Notes under the pieces: model-generated
What the model saw: only the letters and a program-made list of their open reading frames with translations
What the model was told of the DNA's origin: nothing
Database searches by the model: none
Shown: positions 27,117 through 35,636 of the stretch, piece after piece
How the letters are laid out: every line of letters begins with the position of its first letter
Position numbering within the stretch: position 1 is the stretch's first letter
Assembly: GCA_030345135.1 (NCBI GenBank)
Contig: CP128386.1
Span: forward strand, 6,215,327 to 6,279,326
Length of the DNA: 64,000 nucleotides
Origin: Chitinophagaceae bacterium DXS
GTDB taxonomy: Bacteria; Bacteroidota; Bacteroidia; Chitinophagales; Chitinophagaceae
Reading direction: 5' to 3'
Translations under genes and position numbers: made by a program

Positions 27117-28157
27117 ATGATACTTACCAGACAAGCACTAGACCGCTTCTTACAAAATACCTGCAGTGAGCAGGAGGCTGAATACGTTCGGCAATACCTG
27201 TCACGCAATCCGGAGATAGCAAAGGTGCTGCTTGAAAAGGAGGGTCCGGAGGTATATGAAGGACGAGAGTTGGAAGAATCTGTAAGTAACAGGATGAAAT
27301 TGTTTATTCATCAGCAAACAGTTCATCGCGCCAGAGTGAGAAGGCTAGTAAGAATGGCTGGCGCAGTAGCAGCTTCTTTATTGATCATTGTTGCTGGTAT
27401 GTTCTGGTACAGAACTGCAAATAACGCATCGCCGGTTAATATTGCGGGAAACATTGTGAAAGGGAATCCACTGTTCTACCAAAATCAAACAAACACCACG
27501 AAAACCGTTTGGTTGGCAGACAGTACAAGAGTGCTTCTTTATAGTAATGCAACGCTGCAGTTGGATACGGTTTATAATCAAAAAGACAGGCGCATAGAGA
27601 TGACCGGGGAAGCTGACTTTTTTGTAGCTCATAATAAACAAAAACCTTTTGTGGTGAAGAGTGGCGCGTATACAACAACTGCATTAGGAACAGCTTTTAA
27701 AGTTGTTTCGGGCAACGCGCATAAAGCCATGACCGTTAGGTTGTTTAATGGAAAGGTGAAAATTGAGCATATTGATAGTTTGGGCAAAAAGCTTCTTGCG
27801 GTACTAAATCCGGGAGAGGAGGTAATGGTTCAGGATGGATTCGCAACAGTAAAAAACAGGAAGATTATTCCTGAAATAAAAAAAAGAACGCAAAGTAGCG
27901 TGCCAAACGGAGGATCGATAGTTGCCACCAGGGGGGGCTTCAGTGTAGTTAAGATGGCCTTACCATTGGTGCTGATGAAATTAGAGAAAGAATATCATGC
28001 ATCGATTCAATTCAATGAAAGAGAACTGGCGGGCATAAGTGTGACAGCAACATTCAGTTCAAAAGAAACTATTACATCAATACTAGAACAGATAACGTTA
28101 CTAAATAACCTCAATCTCTCTAAAAACGAAACGACCTACTTCATAACAAAAGAGTAA
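27117..28157 (+). CDS. FecR-family anti-sigma factor
   Basis: 346 residues. The N-terminal ~80 form the cytosolic sigma-binding part, followed by one membrane helix (about 79-102, MAGAVAASLLIIVAGMFWY). The periplasmic FecR domain has VWLADSTRVLLYSNATLQLD, RRIEMTGEADFFVAHNKQKPFVV and TTALGTAFKV. The C-terminus (LMKLEKEYHASIQFNERELAG...) is the STN-like DUF4974 domain typical of Bacteroidota FecR proteins. It should hold the upstream ECF sigma factor until signalled by an outer-membrane transporter, presumably the SusC protein 88 bp downstream. Confidence 0.95.
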   Translation: MILTRQALDRFLQNTCSEQEAEYVRQYLSRNPEIAKVLLEKEGPEVYEGRELEESVSNRMKLFIHQQTVHRARVRRLVRMAGAVAASLLIIVAGMFWYRTANNASPVNIAGNIVKGNPLFYQNQTNTTKTVWLADSTRVLLYSNATLQLDTVYNQKDRRIEMTGEADFFVAHNKQKPFVVKSGAYTTTALGTAFKVVSGNAHKAMTVRLFNGKVKIEHIDSLGKKLLAVLNPGEEVMVQDGFATVKNRKIIPEIKKRTQSSVPNGGSIVATRGGFSVVKMALPLVLMKLEKEYHASIQFNERELAGISVTATFSSKETITSILEQITLLNNLNLSKNETTYFITKE

Positions 28158-28245
28158 TCATGTATTTATTACTATAGCAAAAACTCCTGGGAAGGGAGAG
28201 GGCAATGTATTGTCCTAACTAACTCAAGAACCAAACAGAACAATT

Positions 28246-31200
28246 ATGAAACATTGGCTAACCGTCATGCTCTTATGCGTGAGCATGTGGTCTTTTGCCC
28301 AGACGCAGCCCCTGTCTGTAACGGGTATTGTAAAAAGCGAACAGGGTGAATTATTGGAAGGCGTTACCGTTGTTGCACGGCAGGGCAATACAGGCGGTAA
28401 CAAAAGCATTACGACAACTAATGCAAAAGGTTATTTTAAGTTCGCCGGACTTCCACAATCAGCACACTATTCATTTTCCTTCTCTTATGTCGGCTACCAG
28501 GCACATGAATTGAATGATTATGAAGTAAAGCAGGGTTCAACGCTTAACCTTATTGTGCAGTTAAAGAAAGGTAATGACAGTCTTACACAGGTTGTTGTTA
28601 CAGGTTACGGAACCCAGAAGAAAGTAAACACAACCGGTGCCGTTGATCAGATCGGTGCCGAATATTTTGAAGACAGGCCAATGCCTAATATTACGCGCGG
28701 CTTGCAGGGTGCTGTTGCCAACCTGAATATTAAAATGACGGATGGTAAGCCTACACGTAGTGCAACATACAATGTTCGCGGTGCTACTTCTATCGGCTCT
28801 GGCGGTAGTGCACTGGTGTTGATTGATGGTGTTCCCGGTGATCCTGCTACTTTAAATCCTAATGACGTAGAGAGCGTGTCAGTTTTGAAGGATGCATCAT
28901 CGGCGGCCATCTATGGTGCAAGAGGTGCGTACGGCGTGGTATTGATTACTACACGTTCTCCTAAAAAAGACAAGATGCAGGTTACTTATAGCGGTAACTA
29001 TTCTATTAATGAGCGTACAACAACACCAGATCTTGTATCTAATGGTTACGAATGGGCAAAGAACTTCGATGAAGCTTTTTATTCATGGAACGATTATTTG
29101 TCTCATCCGCAAACAATCAACTCTCAGCTAGGATTTTCATTGGCATATCTCGATTCACTGAAAGCCCACAATGATAATCCTTCTTTGCCGCAAACAACGA
29201 TCGATCCGCAAACAGGAAAATATCAATATTTTGCAAATACTGATTGGTTCAAAGAACTGTATAAGGACAACAATCCTTCTACTGAACATGCCATCAGCGT
29301 GGGCGGCGGAAGCGACAAGGTGAGTTACCTTGTTAGCGGACGTTATTACCACCAGGATGGGATCTTCCGTTATAACAGCGACAACTTCAACCGCTATAAC
29401 CTGCGTGTAAAAGGAAGTGCTAAAGTGAACGACTGGCTTACATTAAATAGTAACACAGACTTTAGCAGCTACAACTACCGTTATCCATTGACTTCAGTAG
29501 GCGGTGTTAACGCTGTGTGGAGATTGATGGCGGTTACAGCGTTCCCCGTGTCGCCAATGTTGAACCCTGATGGAACCATGTCTATCGTTGGTGCTTATTC
29601 CATCGGTGATTTCTACTATGGTAAAAGTTATTCAGAAGCCAGGCAGAATTTTATTCGTAACACGCTGGGCTTTACTGCTAACGTTATTAAAAACAAGTTT
29701 ACCATCAAAGGCGACTTCTCTTATCTCTTCACAAACACAACAGAGCAACGTAAGTTCTTCACGGTGCCTTATAGCATCAAGCCAAATGAGACCATTACTT
29801 CAGGTCTGAATTATCTGTCTAATGGCACGAATAACGAAAACTATTATGTTGCCAACTTGTATGGTGATTACGTACAGTCGTTCGGTAATCATACTATTAA
29901 AGTAATTGGTGGTTGGAATCTTGAATACGATCAGATTAAAAACAATTTTGCTCAACGCGATGGTTTGCTGGTTGATAATTTACCAGACTTTAACCTGGCC
30001 AGCGGTTTAAACTATAAACTTACCGGTGGTGGTACAGAATGGTCAACAGTTGGTTTGTTCTACAGGGCGAACTATTCTTTTAAAAACCGTTACCTGTTTG
30101 AATTGAACGGACGTTATGATGGCTCTTCCAAATTCCCGGAAAGCCAGCGTTTCGGCTTCTTTCCCTCTGCTTCAGCAGGATGGAAAATTTCAGAAGAATC
30201 ATTTATGCAGTCTACCCGCGGATGGTTGGATAACCTGAAATTACGTGGGTCTTACGGTTCACTCGGTAATGGTAACATTGCTCCTTACTCGTTCATTGAA
30301 ACCATCGGCGCCTCGACAAGCGGAACGATTGTTAACGGCGTATTCCCCGCGTACATTCAAAAGCCAGGCGTGTTGCCAAATGGTCTTACCTGGGAAAAGT
30401 CAACAACACTCAATGGTGGTTTGGATATCGAAGTATTACAGCGCAGGTTGTCACTTAGTGCTGATATCTATCAACGTAAAACAACTGGTATGATCACTGC
30501 CGGACAACCTTTACCTGCTGTTTTTGGTGCAGCAGTACCTAAAGGCAACTATGCTGATATGGTTACAAAAGGTTGGGAGCTGACATTGAACTGGACGGAC
30601 AGAATACAAATGCGCAAACCGTTAACTTATAGCTTGCGTGTTACACTTGCTGACAACGTTGCTACGATCACTAAGTTTTATAACCCCAATAAACTGTTGT
30701 CTACCTATTATGAAGGGCAACGCGTAGGGGATATCTGGGGCTTTGAAACAGAAGGCTTCTTTAATTCTTCAGAAGAGATTGCAAAACACGCAGATCAGAG
30801 TTATTTCGTTGTGTCAAACAACAACAAACTATTGCCCGGTGACATCAAGTTTGCTGATAGAAATGGAGATGGCAAAGTAAATAACGGAAAGAATACAGTA
30901 ACTGACCCGGGTGATATGCGTGTGATCGGTAATTCATCAATCCGTTTCCCGTATGGTATTACTGGTGGTGTTGACTGGAATAATTTCTCATTGTCATTTT
31001 TCTTCCAGGGTGTAGGACAGAGGGACTGGTATCCTTCAACTGAGGCTGCTTATTTCTGGGGACAGTCTAACAGGCCATACTCATTCCTGCCAACATTTAA
31101 CCTGAATCGTTGGTCAGAAGAGAAGCCTGATCAAAATGCATATTTCCCCCGTTATCGTGGCTATACAGCATTGTCCGGTACCCGTGAACTTGCTGTGGCA

Positions 31201-31482
31201 CAAACACGCTATCTGCAGAATGCAAGCTATATCAGGTTGAAAACATTAACCATTGGTTACTCTCTTCCTCAATCTGTATTGAAACGCATGCACATGACTA
31301 TGTTCAGGATTTATGTTACAGGTCAGAATCTTTGGACATACTCACCTATGTACAAGATCACGAAGAACTTCGATCCTGAAGTGATTGAAGGTTCTGATCC
31401 TGAGATTAACTCTGGCGGTGGTGATGGTTTCTCTTATCCAATGCAGAAAAGCTATACCATCGGTGTGAATCTTAGCTTCTAG
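28246..31482 (+). CDS. SusC/RagA-type TonB-linked outer-membrane transporter
   Basis: 1078 residues with a signal peptide (VSMWSFAQ). A CarboxypepD_reg-like domain (VTGIVKSEQGELLEGVTVVA, from about 24) leads to the plug with VVVTGYGTQKKVNTTGAV (about 117-134) and DVESVSVLKDASSAAIYGARG, hallmarks of SusC/RagA proteins, and a ~700-residue barrel ending in a terminal Phe (GVNLSF). It imports a nutrient with its SusD partner, 60 bp downstream. There is no STN signalling domain between signal peptide and carboxypeptidase-like domain, although a sigma/FecR pair precedes it. Confidence 0.97.
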   Translation: MKHWLTVMLLCVSMWSFAQTQPLSVTGIVKSEQGELLEGVTVVARQGNTGGNKSITTTNAKGYFKFAGLPQSAHYSFSFSYVGYQAHELNDYEVKQGSTLNLIVQLKKGNDSLTQVVVTGYGTQKKVNTTGAVDQIGAEYFEDRPMPNITRGLQGAVANLNIKMTDGKPTRSATYNVRGATSIGSGGSALVLIDGVPGDPATLNPNDVESVSVLKDASSAAIYGARGAYGVVLITTRSPKKDKMQVTYSGNYSINERTTTPDLVSNGYEWAKNFDEAFYSWNDYLSHPQTINSQLGFSLAYLDSLKAHNDNPSLPQTTIDPQTGKYQYFANTDWFKELYKDNNPSTEHAISVGGGSDKVSYLVSGRYYHQDGIFRYNSDNFNRYNLRVKGSAKVNDWLTLNSNTDFSSYNYRYPLTSVGGVNAVWRLMAVTAFPVSPMLNPDGTMSIVGAYSIGDFYYGKSYSEARQNFIRNTLGFTANVIKNKFTIKGDFSYLFTNTTEQRKFFTVPYSIKPNETITSGLNYLSNGTNNENYYVANLYGDYVQSFGNHTIKVIGGWNLEYDQIKNNFAQRDGLLVDNLPDFNLASGLNYKLTGGGTEWSTVGLFYRANYSFKNRYLFELNGRYDGSSKFPESQRFGFFPSASAGWKISEESFMQSTRGWLDNLKLRGSYGSLGNGNIAPYSFIETIGASTSGTIVNGVFPAYIQKPGVLPNGLTWEKSTTLNGGLDIEVLQRRLSLSADIYQRKTTGMITAGQPLPAVFGAAVPKGNYADMVTKGWELTLNWTDRIQMRKPLTYSLRVTLADNVATITKFYNPNKLLSTYYEGQRVGDIWGFETEGFFNSSEEIAKHADQSYFVVSNNNKLLPGDIKFADRNGDGKVNNGKNTVTDPGDMRVIGNSSIRFPYGITGGVDWNNFSLSFFFQGVGQRDWYPSTEAAYFWGQSNRPYSFLPTFNLNRWSEEKPDQNAYFPRYRGYTALSGTRELAVAQTRYLQNASYIRLKTLTIGYSLPQSVLKRMHMTMFRIYVTGQNLWTYSPMYKITKNFDPEVIEGSDPEINSGGGDGFSYPMQKSYTIGVNLSF

Positions 31483-31542
31483 TGGAAAAATAACAGGAAA
31501 CAAATTGAAACGAAGTCTCTAACCACAGATAAAAATCATCAA

Positions 31543-33288
31543 ATGAAACAACGAATAATAACAGCCCTGCTCGTTTTAATGGCAGGCACATCATGTACAA
31601 AATTCCTGGATAAAACACCGTTGGATAAACTCACTCCGGACCAGGCTTTTTCTACTGAGAATAATTTACAGCTCTATATCAATTCCTTTTATACACAAAT
31701 GTTGCCTGATGGCCCTGCGATCTATAAAGGTGACGTAATGGCTGATATCACAGTGCCCAATACAGTTCCTGCTTATGTTGCGGGAAGAGTAACGCCGATA
31801 GAAGCAACAGGTTGGACCTGGGATAACCTGCGTAACGTAAACTATTTCCTTGACCATTATGATAATCCTTCGATCTCAACCAAAGCGAGAAATCACTATG
31901 GAGGAATCGCTCACTTCTTTCGCGCATACTTTTACTACAACATGGTAAAACAGTTCGGCGATGTGCCCTGGTACAGCCATGCTTTAGCAGTAGACGATTC
32001 AGCGTTATACAAAGCCCGAGATTCACGTGCAGTTGTAATGGATTCAGTGTTGGCTGATCTGAATTTTGCTGTGGCCAACATTTATGATACAAAGGATAAT
32101 TCTGCAACGCAGGTCACCAAATGGGTAGCACTGGCATATAAAAGCAGGATCTGTTTGTTTGAAGGCACATTCCGCAAATACCATCCTGAGGCAAAATTGA
32201 GTTCTTCAGCTGATAAGTTCTTGCAGGAAGCTGCGGATGCTGCATCTCAATTGATGAAAAGTGGTCAGTACAAATTACAGAGTTCGGGGGCAACGGAGAA
32301 AGATTATCGTAGCCTGTTTATTAGTGAGAATCCTGTTTCTGCCGAAGTGATCCTTGCAGCAGTATACAATAACTCTTTGAAAAAATGGCATGATGCAGCA
32401 TGGTGGTACAACAGTGCAACTTTGGGTAATCGTCTGGGTCTCTCCAAGAGTTTTGTAAATACATATCTGGCGTCAGATGGTACTGCATTTACCAACAAAA
32501 GTGGTTACGATACTTTGCAGTTCCAGGATGAAGTAAAGAACAGGGATAAGCGTTTACAACAGACCATCCGTATGGGTGATTATAAAAGAACTGATGGATC
32601 TCCGGCTCCTCCTGATTTTACTGTAACCTACTCTGGCTACCAGATCCAGAAGTTCTCGCTGGATGACAAGTATTTTGATACCAGGACAGAAAGCTACAAC
32701 TCAATTCCCATTATACGTTATGCAGAAGTATTGCTGAACTATGCGGAGGCAAAAGCAGAGTTGGGCACATTTACGGCCGATGATTGGAACAACACAGCAG
32801 GTGCACTGCGTACACGTGCAGGAGTGAAAAATAACGGACTGCCTGTTGACGTAGATGCTTACATGAAAGCAAACTTCTTCTCTGATATCTCAAGCCCGGT
32901 TATTATGGAAATCAGAAGGGAAAGAGGTGTGGAGCTGGCTTGCGAAGGCAACCGCTATGATGATCTGAGAAGATGGAAAGCCGGTAAATTGTTGGAAAGA
33001 GTATATGACGGGATCTATGTTCCTGCAAAAGGCCAGTTGCTGGATTTGAACGGAGATGGGAAATATGATGTTTGCTTTGTGGATAAAGTTCCGGCCGACA
33101 AAGTAAGCGGCGTCGTATATTTTCAGTTGGATAACAATACTTCTAAATTGTCACAAGGTGATAAAGGCAACCTGATCTGGTTAAGCAATATCACCAAGAA
33201 ATACGAAGACAAAAAGTATCTCTATCCTATTCCTTATAACGAAATTATTCTCAATCCTAATTTAGTACAAAATCCCGGATGGGAATAA
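31543..33288 (+). CDS. SusD/RagB nutrient-binding lipoprotein
   Basis: 581 residues with a lipoprotein signal (ALLVLMAGTSCTKFLDKTP). The SusD-like TPR body shows FRAYFYYNMVKQFGDVPW, PIIRYAEVLLNYAEAKAE and EIRRERGVELACEGNRYDDLRRW, diagnostic of the family. It caps the SusC barrel on the cell surface and binds ligand. The C-terminus YPIPYNEIILNPNLVQNPGW is typical. A terminator follows 11 bp after the stop, so the hydrolase genes behind may be expressed at a lower level. Confidence 0.97.
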   Translation: MKQRIITALLVLMAGTSCTKFLDKTPLDKLTPDQAFSTENNLQLYINSFYTQMLPDGPAIYKGDVMADITVPNTVPAYVAGRVTPIEATGWTWDNLRNVNYFLDHYDNPSISTKARNHYGGIAHFFRAYFYYNMVKQFGDVPWYSHALAVDDSALYKARDSRAVVMDSVLADLNFAVANIYDTKDNSATQVTKWVALAYKSRICLFEGTFRKYHPEAKLSSSADKFLQEAADAASQLMKSGQYKLQSSGATEKDYRSLFISENPVSAEVILAAVYNNSLKKWHDAAWWYNSATLGNRLGLSKSFVNTYLASDGTAFTNKSGYDTLQFQDEVKNRDKRLQQTIRMGDYKRTDGSPAPPDFTVTYSGYQIQKFSLDDKYFDTRTESYNSIPIIRYAEVLLNYAEAKAELGTFTADDWNNTAGALRTRAGVKNNGLPVDVDAYMKANFFSDISSPVIMEIRRERGVELACEGNRYDDLRRWKAGKLLERVYDGIYVPAKGQLLDLNGDGKYDVCFVDKVPADKVSGVVYFQLDNNTSKLSQGDKGNLIWLSNITKKYEDKKYLYPIPYNEIILNPNLVQNPGWE

Positions 33289-33298
33289 CTGTTGGTGC

Positions 33299-33327
33299 AA
33301 GGCATGGCAAAAAGCCATGCCTTTTTT
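33299..33327 (+). terminator. Terminator after susD-like gene
   Basis: Stem AAGGCATGGC / GCCATGCCTT with a 5-A loop and a T-run, 11 bp after the SusD stop. It probably ends or attenuates the SusC/SusD transcript. Confidence 0.88.
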
Positions 33328-33446
33328 AAGTACGAATGATGAAGTACGAAGTACGCAGGTGCGGTTTCGTAGTTTTTCCTTAATAATTTCCCATTAGCCA
33401 GGGTTGAATGCAGATAGCAGACAGTCCATAGCTTAAAAATTCTCTC

Positions 33447-34625
33447 ATGATAAAATCTATTGTTGCTGGCCTTGGCGTGTTGGCTATAAGCTTGCAGTTA
33501 AATGCACAGGAAGAAGAGCATTCCCGTAAAATGAACCTGCCCGATGTTCCCGGTTATTATACACTGAAGTGTGATTTTCACATGCATACCGTATTCTCAG
33601 ACGGACATGTGTGGCCAAGTTTTCGTGTAAATGAAGCGCAGCAGGATGGGCTTGATGCTATTTCGCTGACTGAGCATATTGACTATGAAGGCCATCCCGA
33701 TGAAATTACAAGAAACTACAATCGCTCTTATGAGATTGCGAGAGCGTCTGCTGCTAAAAGCGGATTGCTGATCGTCAGAGGTGCCGAAATATCTCCAAGG
33801 GTGCCTCCTTATCATAACAATGCGCTCTTTCTTTCCGATGCCAACATAATACCATCTCCGTATATGAAAGATTGGAAGAAAAAATTTGTAATGAAAGACA
33901 GCATTGCCCACGACGAGCTGATGGCGCCGTTTCTTGCTGTACAAAAGCAGGATGCATTCGTGAGCTATAATCATCCGGGCTACTCGTGGTGGGATAAGAA
34001 GGACACAAGCATCTTTACCGCCTTTCACAAAGAACTATTGGAGAAGAAAATTTTAAAAGGCGTTGAAGTAGTTAATTCTGGTGTTTATAACATTATTGCG
34101 CACCGCATTGCCATGCAATACAACCTGACCATGTTGTGTAATACGGATGAACATTATGATATGTATGCCCGTTACTATAAATCTCACAGACCAGTTACGC
34201 TGGTGTTTGCAAAAGAAAAGACAGAAGCGGCAATTAAGGAAGCACTAGAACAAAAAAGAACTGCCCTGTATTTTGGTGAATACATCATTGCCCGTGAAAA
34301 AGAAGCCGAGGCATTTTTCAAAGCGTCTTTAAATGTAAAAACAGAGGCAAAGGTTCGTAACGGAGAGCCTATTGCTATGTTGCGGATCTTTAATAAGTCA
34401 GATATTCCATATCGCGTCAAAGCCAGCACAGATTTTAATATAGAAGGATTTCCCTTGGGGCAGGCTGTGTTAACGCCACATGATACGACTACTTTTATCC
34501 TGAAGGCGATGTTCTCTTCTCCGGTTTCTACAAAACTTAAGATGGATGTCAATAATATACTTGTTTCACCGGATGAGCCTTTGCATACAAGTTTTGATCT
34601 TATCTTAGACGAGAAGAAAAAATAA
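33447..34625 (+). CDS. Secreted PHP-domain phosphodiesterase (Sb-PDE-like)
   Basis: 392 residues with a signal peptide (LAISLQLNAQ). PHP metal-binding motifs are complete: DFHMHTVFSDGH (about 34-45), LTEHIDYEGH, VRGAEISP, SYNHPGYSWW and CNTDEHYD. The overall layout with a C-terminal beta domain resembles the Sb-PDE family of exported phosphodiesterases rather than histidinol phosphatase. It should hydrolyse phosphodiesters or phosphomonoesters in the periplasm using a multinuclear metal centre. It follows SusD across a terminator and precedes an EEP hydrolase by 59 bp, suggesting joint processing of an imported phosphorylated substrate. Confidence 0.85.
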   Translation: MIKSIVAGLGVLAISLQLNAQEEEHSRKMNLPDVPGYYTLKCDFHMHTVFSDGHVWPSFRVNEAQQDGLDAISLTEHIDYEGHPDEITRNYNRSYEIARASAAKSGLLIVRGAEISPRVPPYHNNALFLSDANIIPSPYMKDWKKKFVMKDSIAHDELMAPFLAVQKQDAFVSYNHPGYSWWDKKDTSIFTAFHKELLEKKILKGVEVVNSGVYNIIAHRIAMQYNLTMLCNTDEHYDMYARYYKSHRPVTLVFAKEKTEAAIKEALEQKRTALYFGEYIIAREKEAEAFFKASLNVKTEAKVRNGEPIAMLRIFNKSDIPYRVKASTDFNIEGFPLGQAVLTPHDTTTFILKAMFSSPVSTKLKMDVNNILVSPDEPLHTSFDLILDEKKK

Positions 34626-34684
34626 TTGGAAAGGAATTACAGGTAACTGTAATTAAGGTATTGCTAAAAGTAAAATTGTATATC

Positions 34685-35515
34685 ATGATTCGACAGGCAG
34701 ATCCTTTTTTGAAAAGCGCTTTTATTGGGTTGTTTGCTGTGGTGCTGGCCTCATCCGGCTGTAGTAAAAAACAACATTTGGCAGCATCTTCATCCGGAAG
34801 GAACGAATTGCGTGTAATGACTTATAACATTCATCACGCGAATCCGCCCTCAAAAAACGGCTATATAGATGTGGCTGCTGTTGCTAAAGTAATTAAAGAG
34901 CAACATCCTGATTTTGTAGCGTTGCAAGAGATTGACGTGAATACCAAAAGAAGTGGTTTGAATGAAGCTGCACAACTGGCGTCTCAAACAGGCATGAATT
35001 TCTATTTTGCCAAAGCGATCGATTACGACGGTGGATTGTATGGTGTCGCTGTTCTGTCCAAATTTCCACTATTGGACGGCCGTACAATTTCCTTGCCTAC
35101 ATTACCCGGCACAAAAGGCGAGCCTCGCGTTCTGGCAGTGGCCGAAGCAAGGATTTCAGACAATAAAACAATGTTGTTTGCATCCACACATCTCGATGCA
35201 CAGAAAGATGATCAGAATAGGTTGGCGCAGATCCGTGTAATTGTTGACAGCCTGTCAAAATTGAACGGGCCAATTATCATCGGTGGCGATTTTAATGCAA
35301 CGCCGGAAAGCGAGGTCGTAAAAATTCTTGATCAACATTTTACCCGCACATGTGTAACCGGTTGTGGCAACACCATTCCCCAAATCAATCCAAAGAAAAC
35401 AATTGATTTCATCGCATTCCGCGGTGACGATAAATTGAAGGTAACATCGCACAAGGTGATTGATGAACAATATGCATCAGATCATTTGCCGGTGGTGGCA
35501 ACGATTGGGTTTTAA
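34685..35515 (+). CDS. Endonuclease/exonuclease/phosphatase-family lipoprotein
   Basis: 276 residues from the ATG at 34685, with a lipoprotein signal (FAVVLASSGCSKKQ). EEP-fold motifs: LRVMTYNIHHA (about 43-53), DFVALQEID (metal Glu), FASTHLDAQ, IIGGDFNATPES and SDHLPVVATI at the end (catalytic Asp-His). EEP enzymes cut phosphodiesters in nucleic acids, sphingolipids or inositol phosphates. Export and operon position argue against DNA repair. The frame opens at a TTG at 34661, but the ATG fits the signal peptide better. An 8-bp inverted repeat (34635-34654) lies in the short gap from the PHP gene. Confidence 0.88.
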   Translation: MIRQADPFLKSAFIGLFAVVLASSGCSKKQHLAASSSGRNELRVMTYNIHHANPPSKNGYIDVAAVAKVIKEQHPDFVALQEIDVNTKRSGLNEAAQLASQTGMNFYFAKAIDYDGGLYGVAVLSKFPLLDGRTISLPTLPGTKGEPRVLAVAEARISDNKTMLFASTHLDAQKDDQNRLAQIRVIVDSLSKLNGPIIIGGDFNATPESEVVKILDQHFTRTCVTGCGNTIPQINPKKTIDFIAFRGDDKLKVTSHKVIDEQYASDHLPVVATIGF

Positions 35516-35530
35516 CCGGTGCGACGCGTA

Positions 35531-35553
35531 GAGACGTTGCACTGCAACGTCTC
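35531..35553. repeat. REP palindrome family A, copy 1
   Basis: GAGACGTTGC - ACT - GCAACGTCTC, 16 bp after the EEP gene stop, in the convergent gap before the antiporter gene. It lacks part of the outer arm found in the longest copy. Confidence 0.85.
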
Positions 35554-35595
35554 CAACGTGATCATGTTTTATATATTTGTTTCTGATGATACGAC

Positions 35596-35636
35596 GAGAC
35601 GTTGCATTGCGCGGAGACGTTGCATTGCAACGTCTC
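35596..35636. repeat. REP palindrome family A, copy 2 plus a half copy
   Basis: A half palindrome GAGACGTTGCATTGC (35596-35610) is followed directly by a full one (35614-35636). The pair abuts the stop codon of the antiporter gene. Confidence 0.85.
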
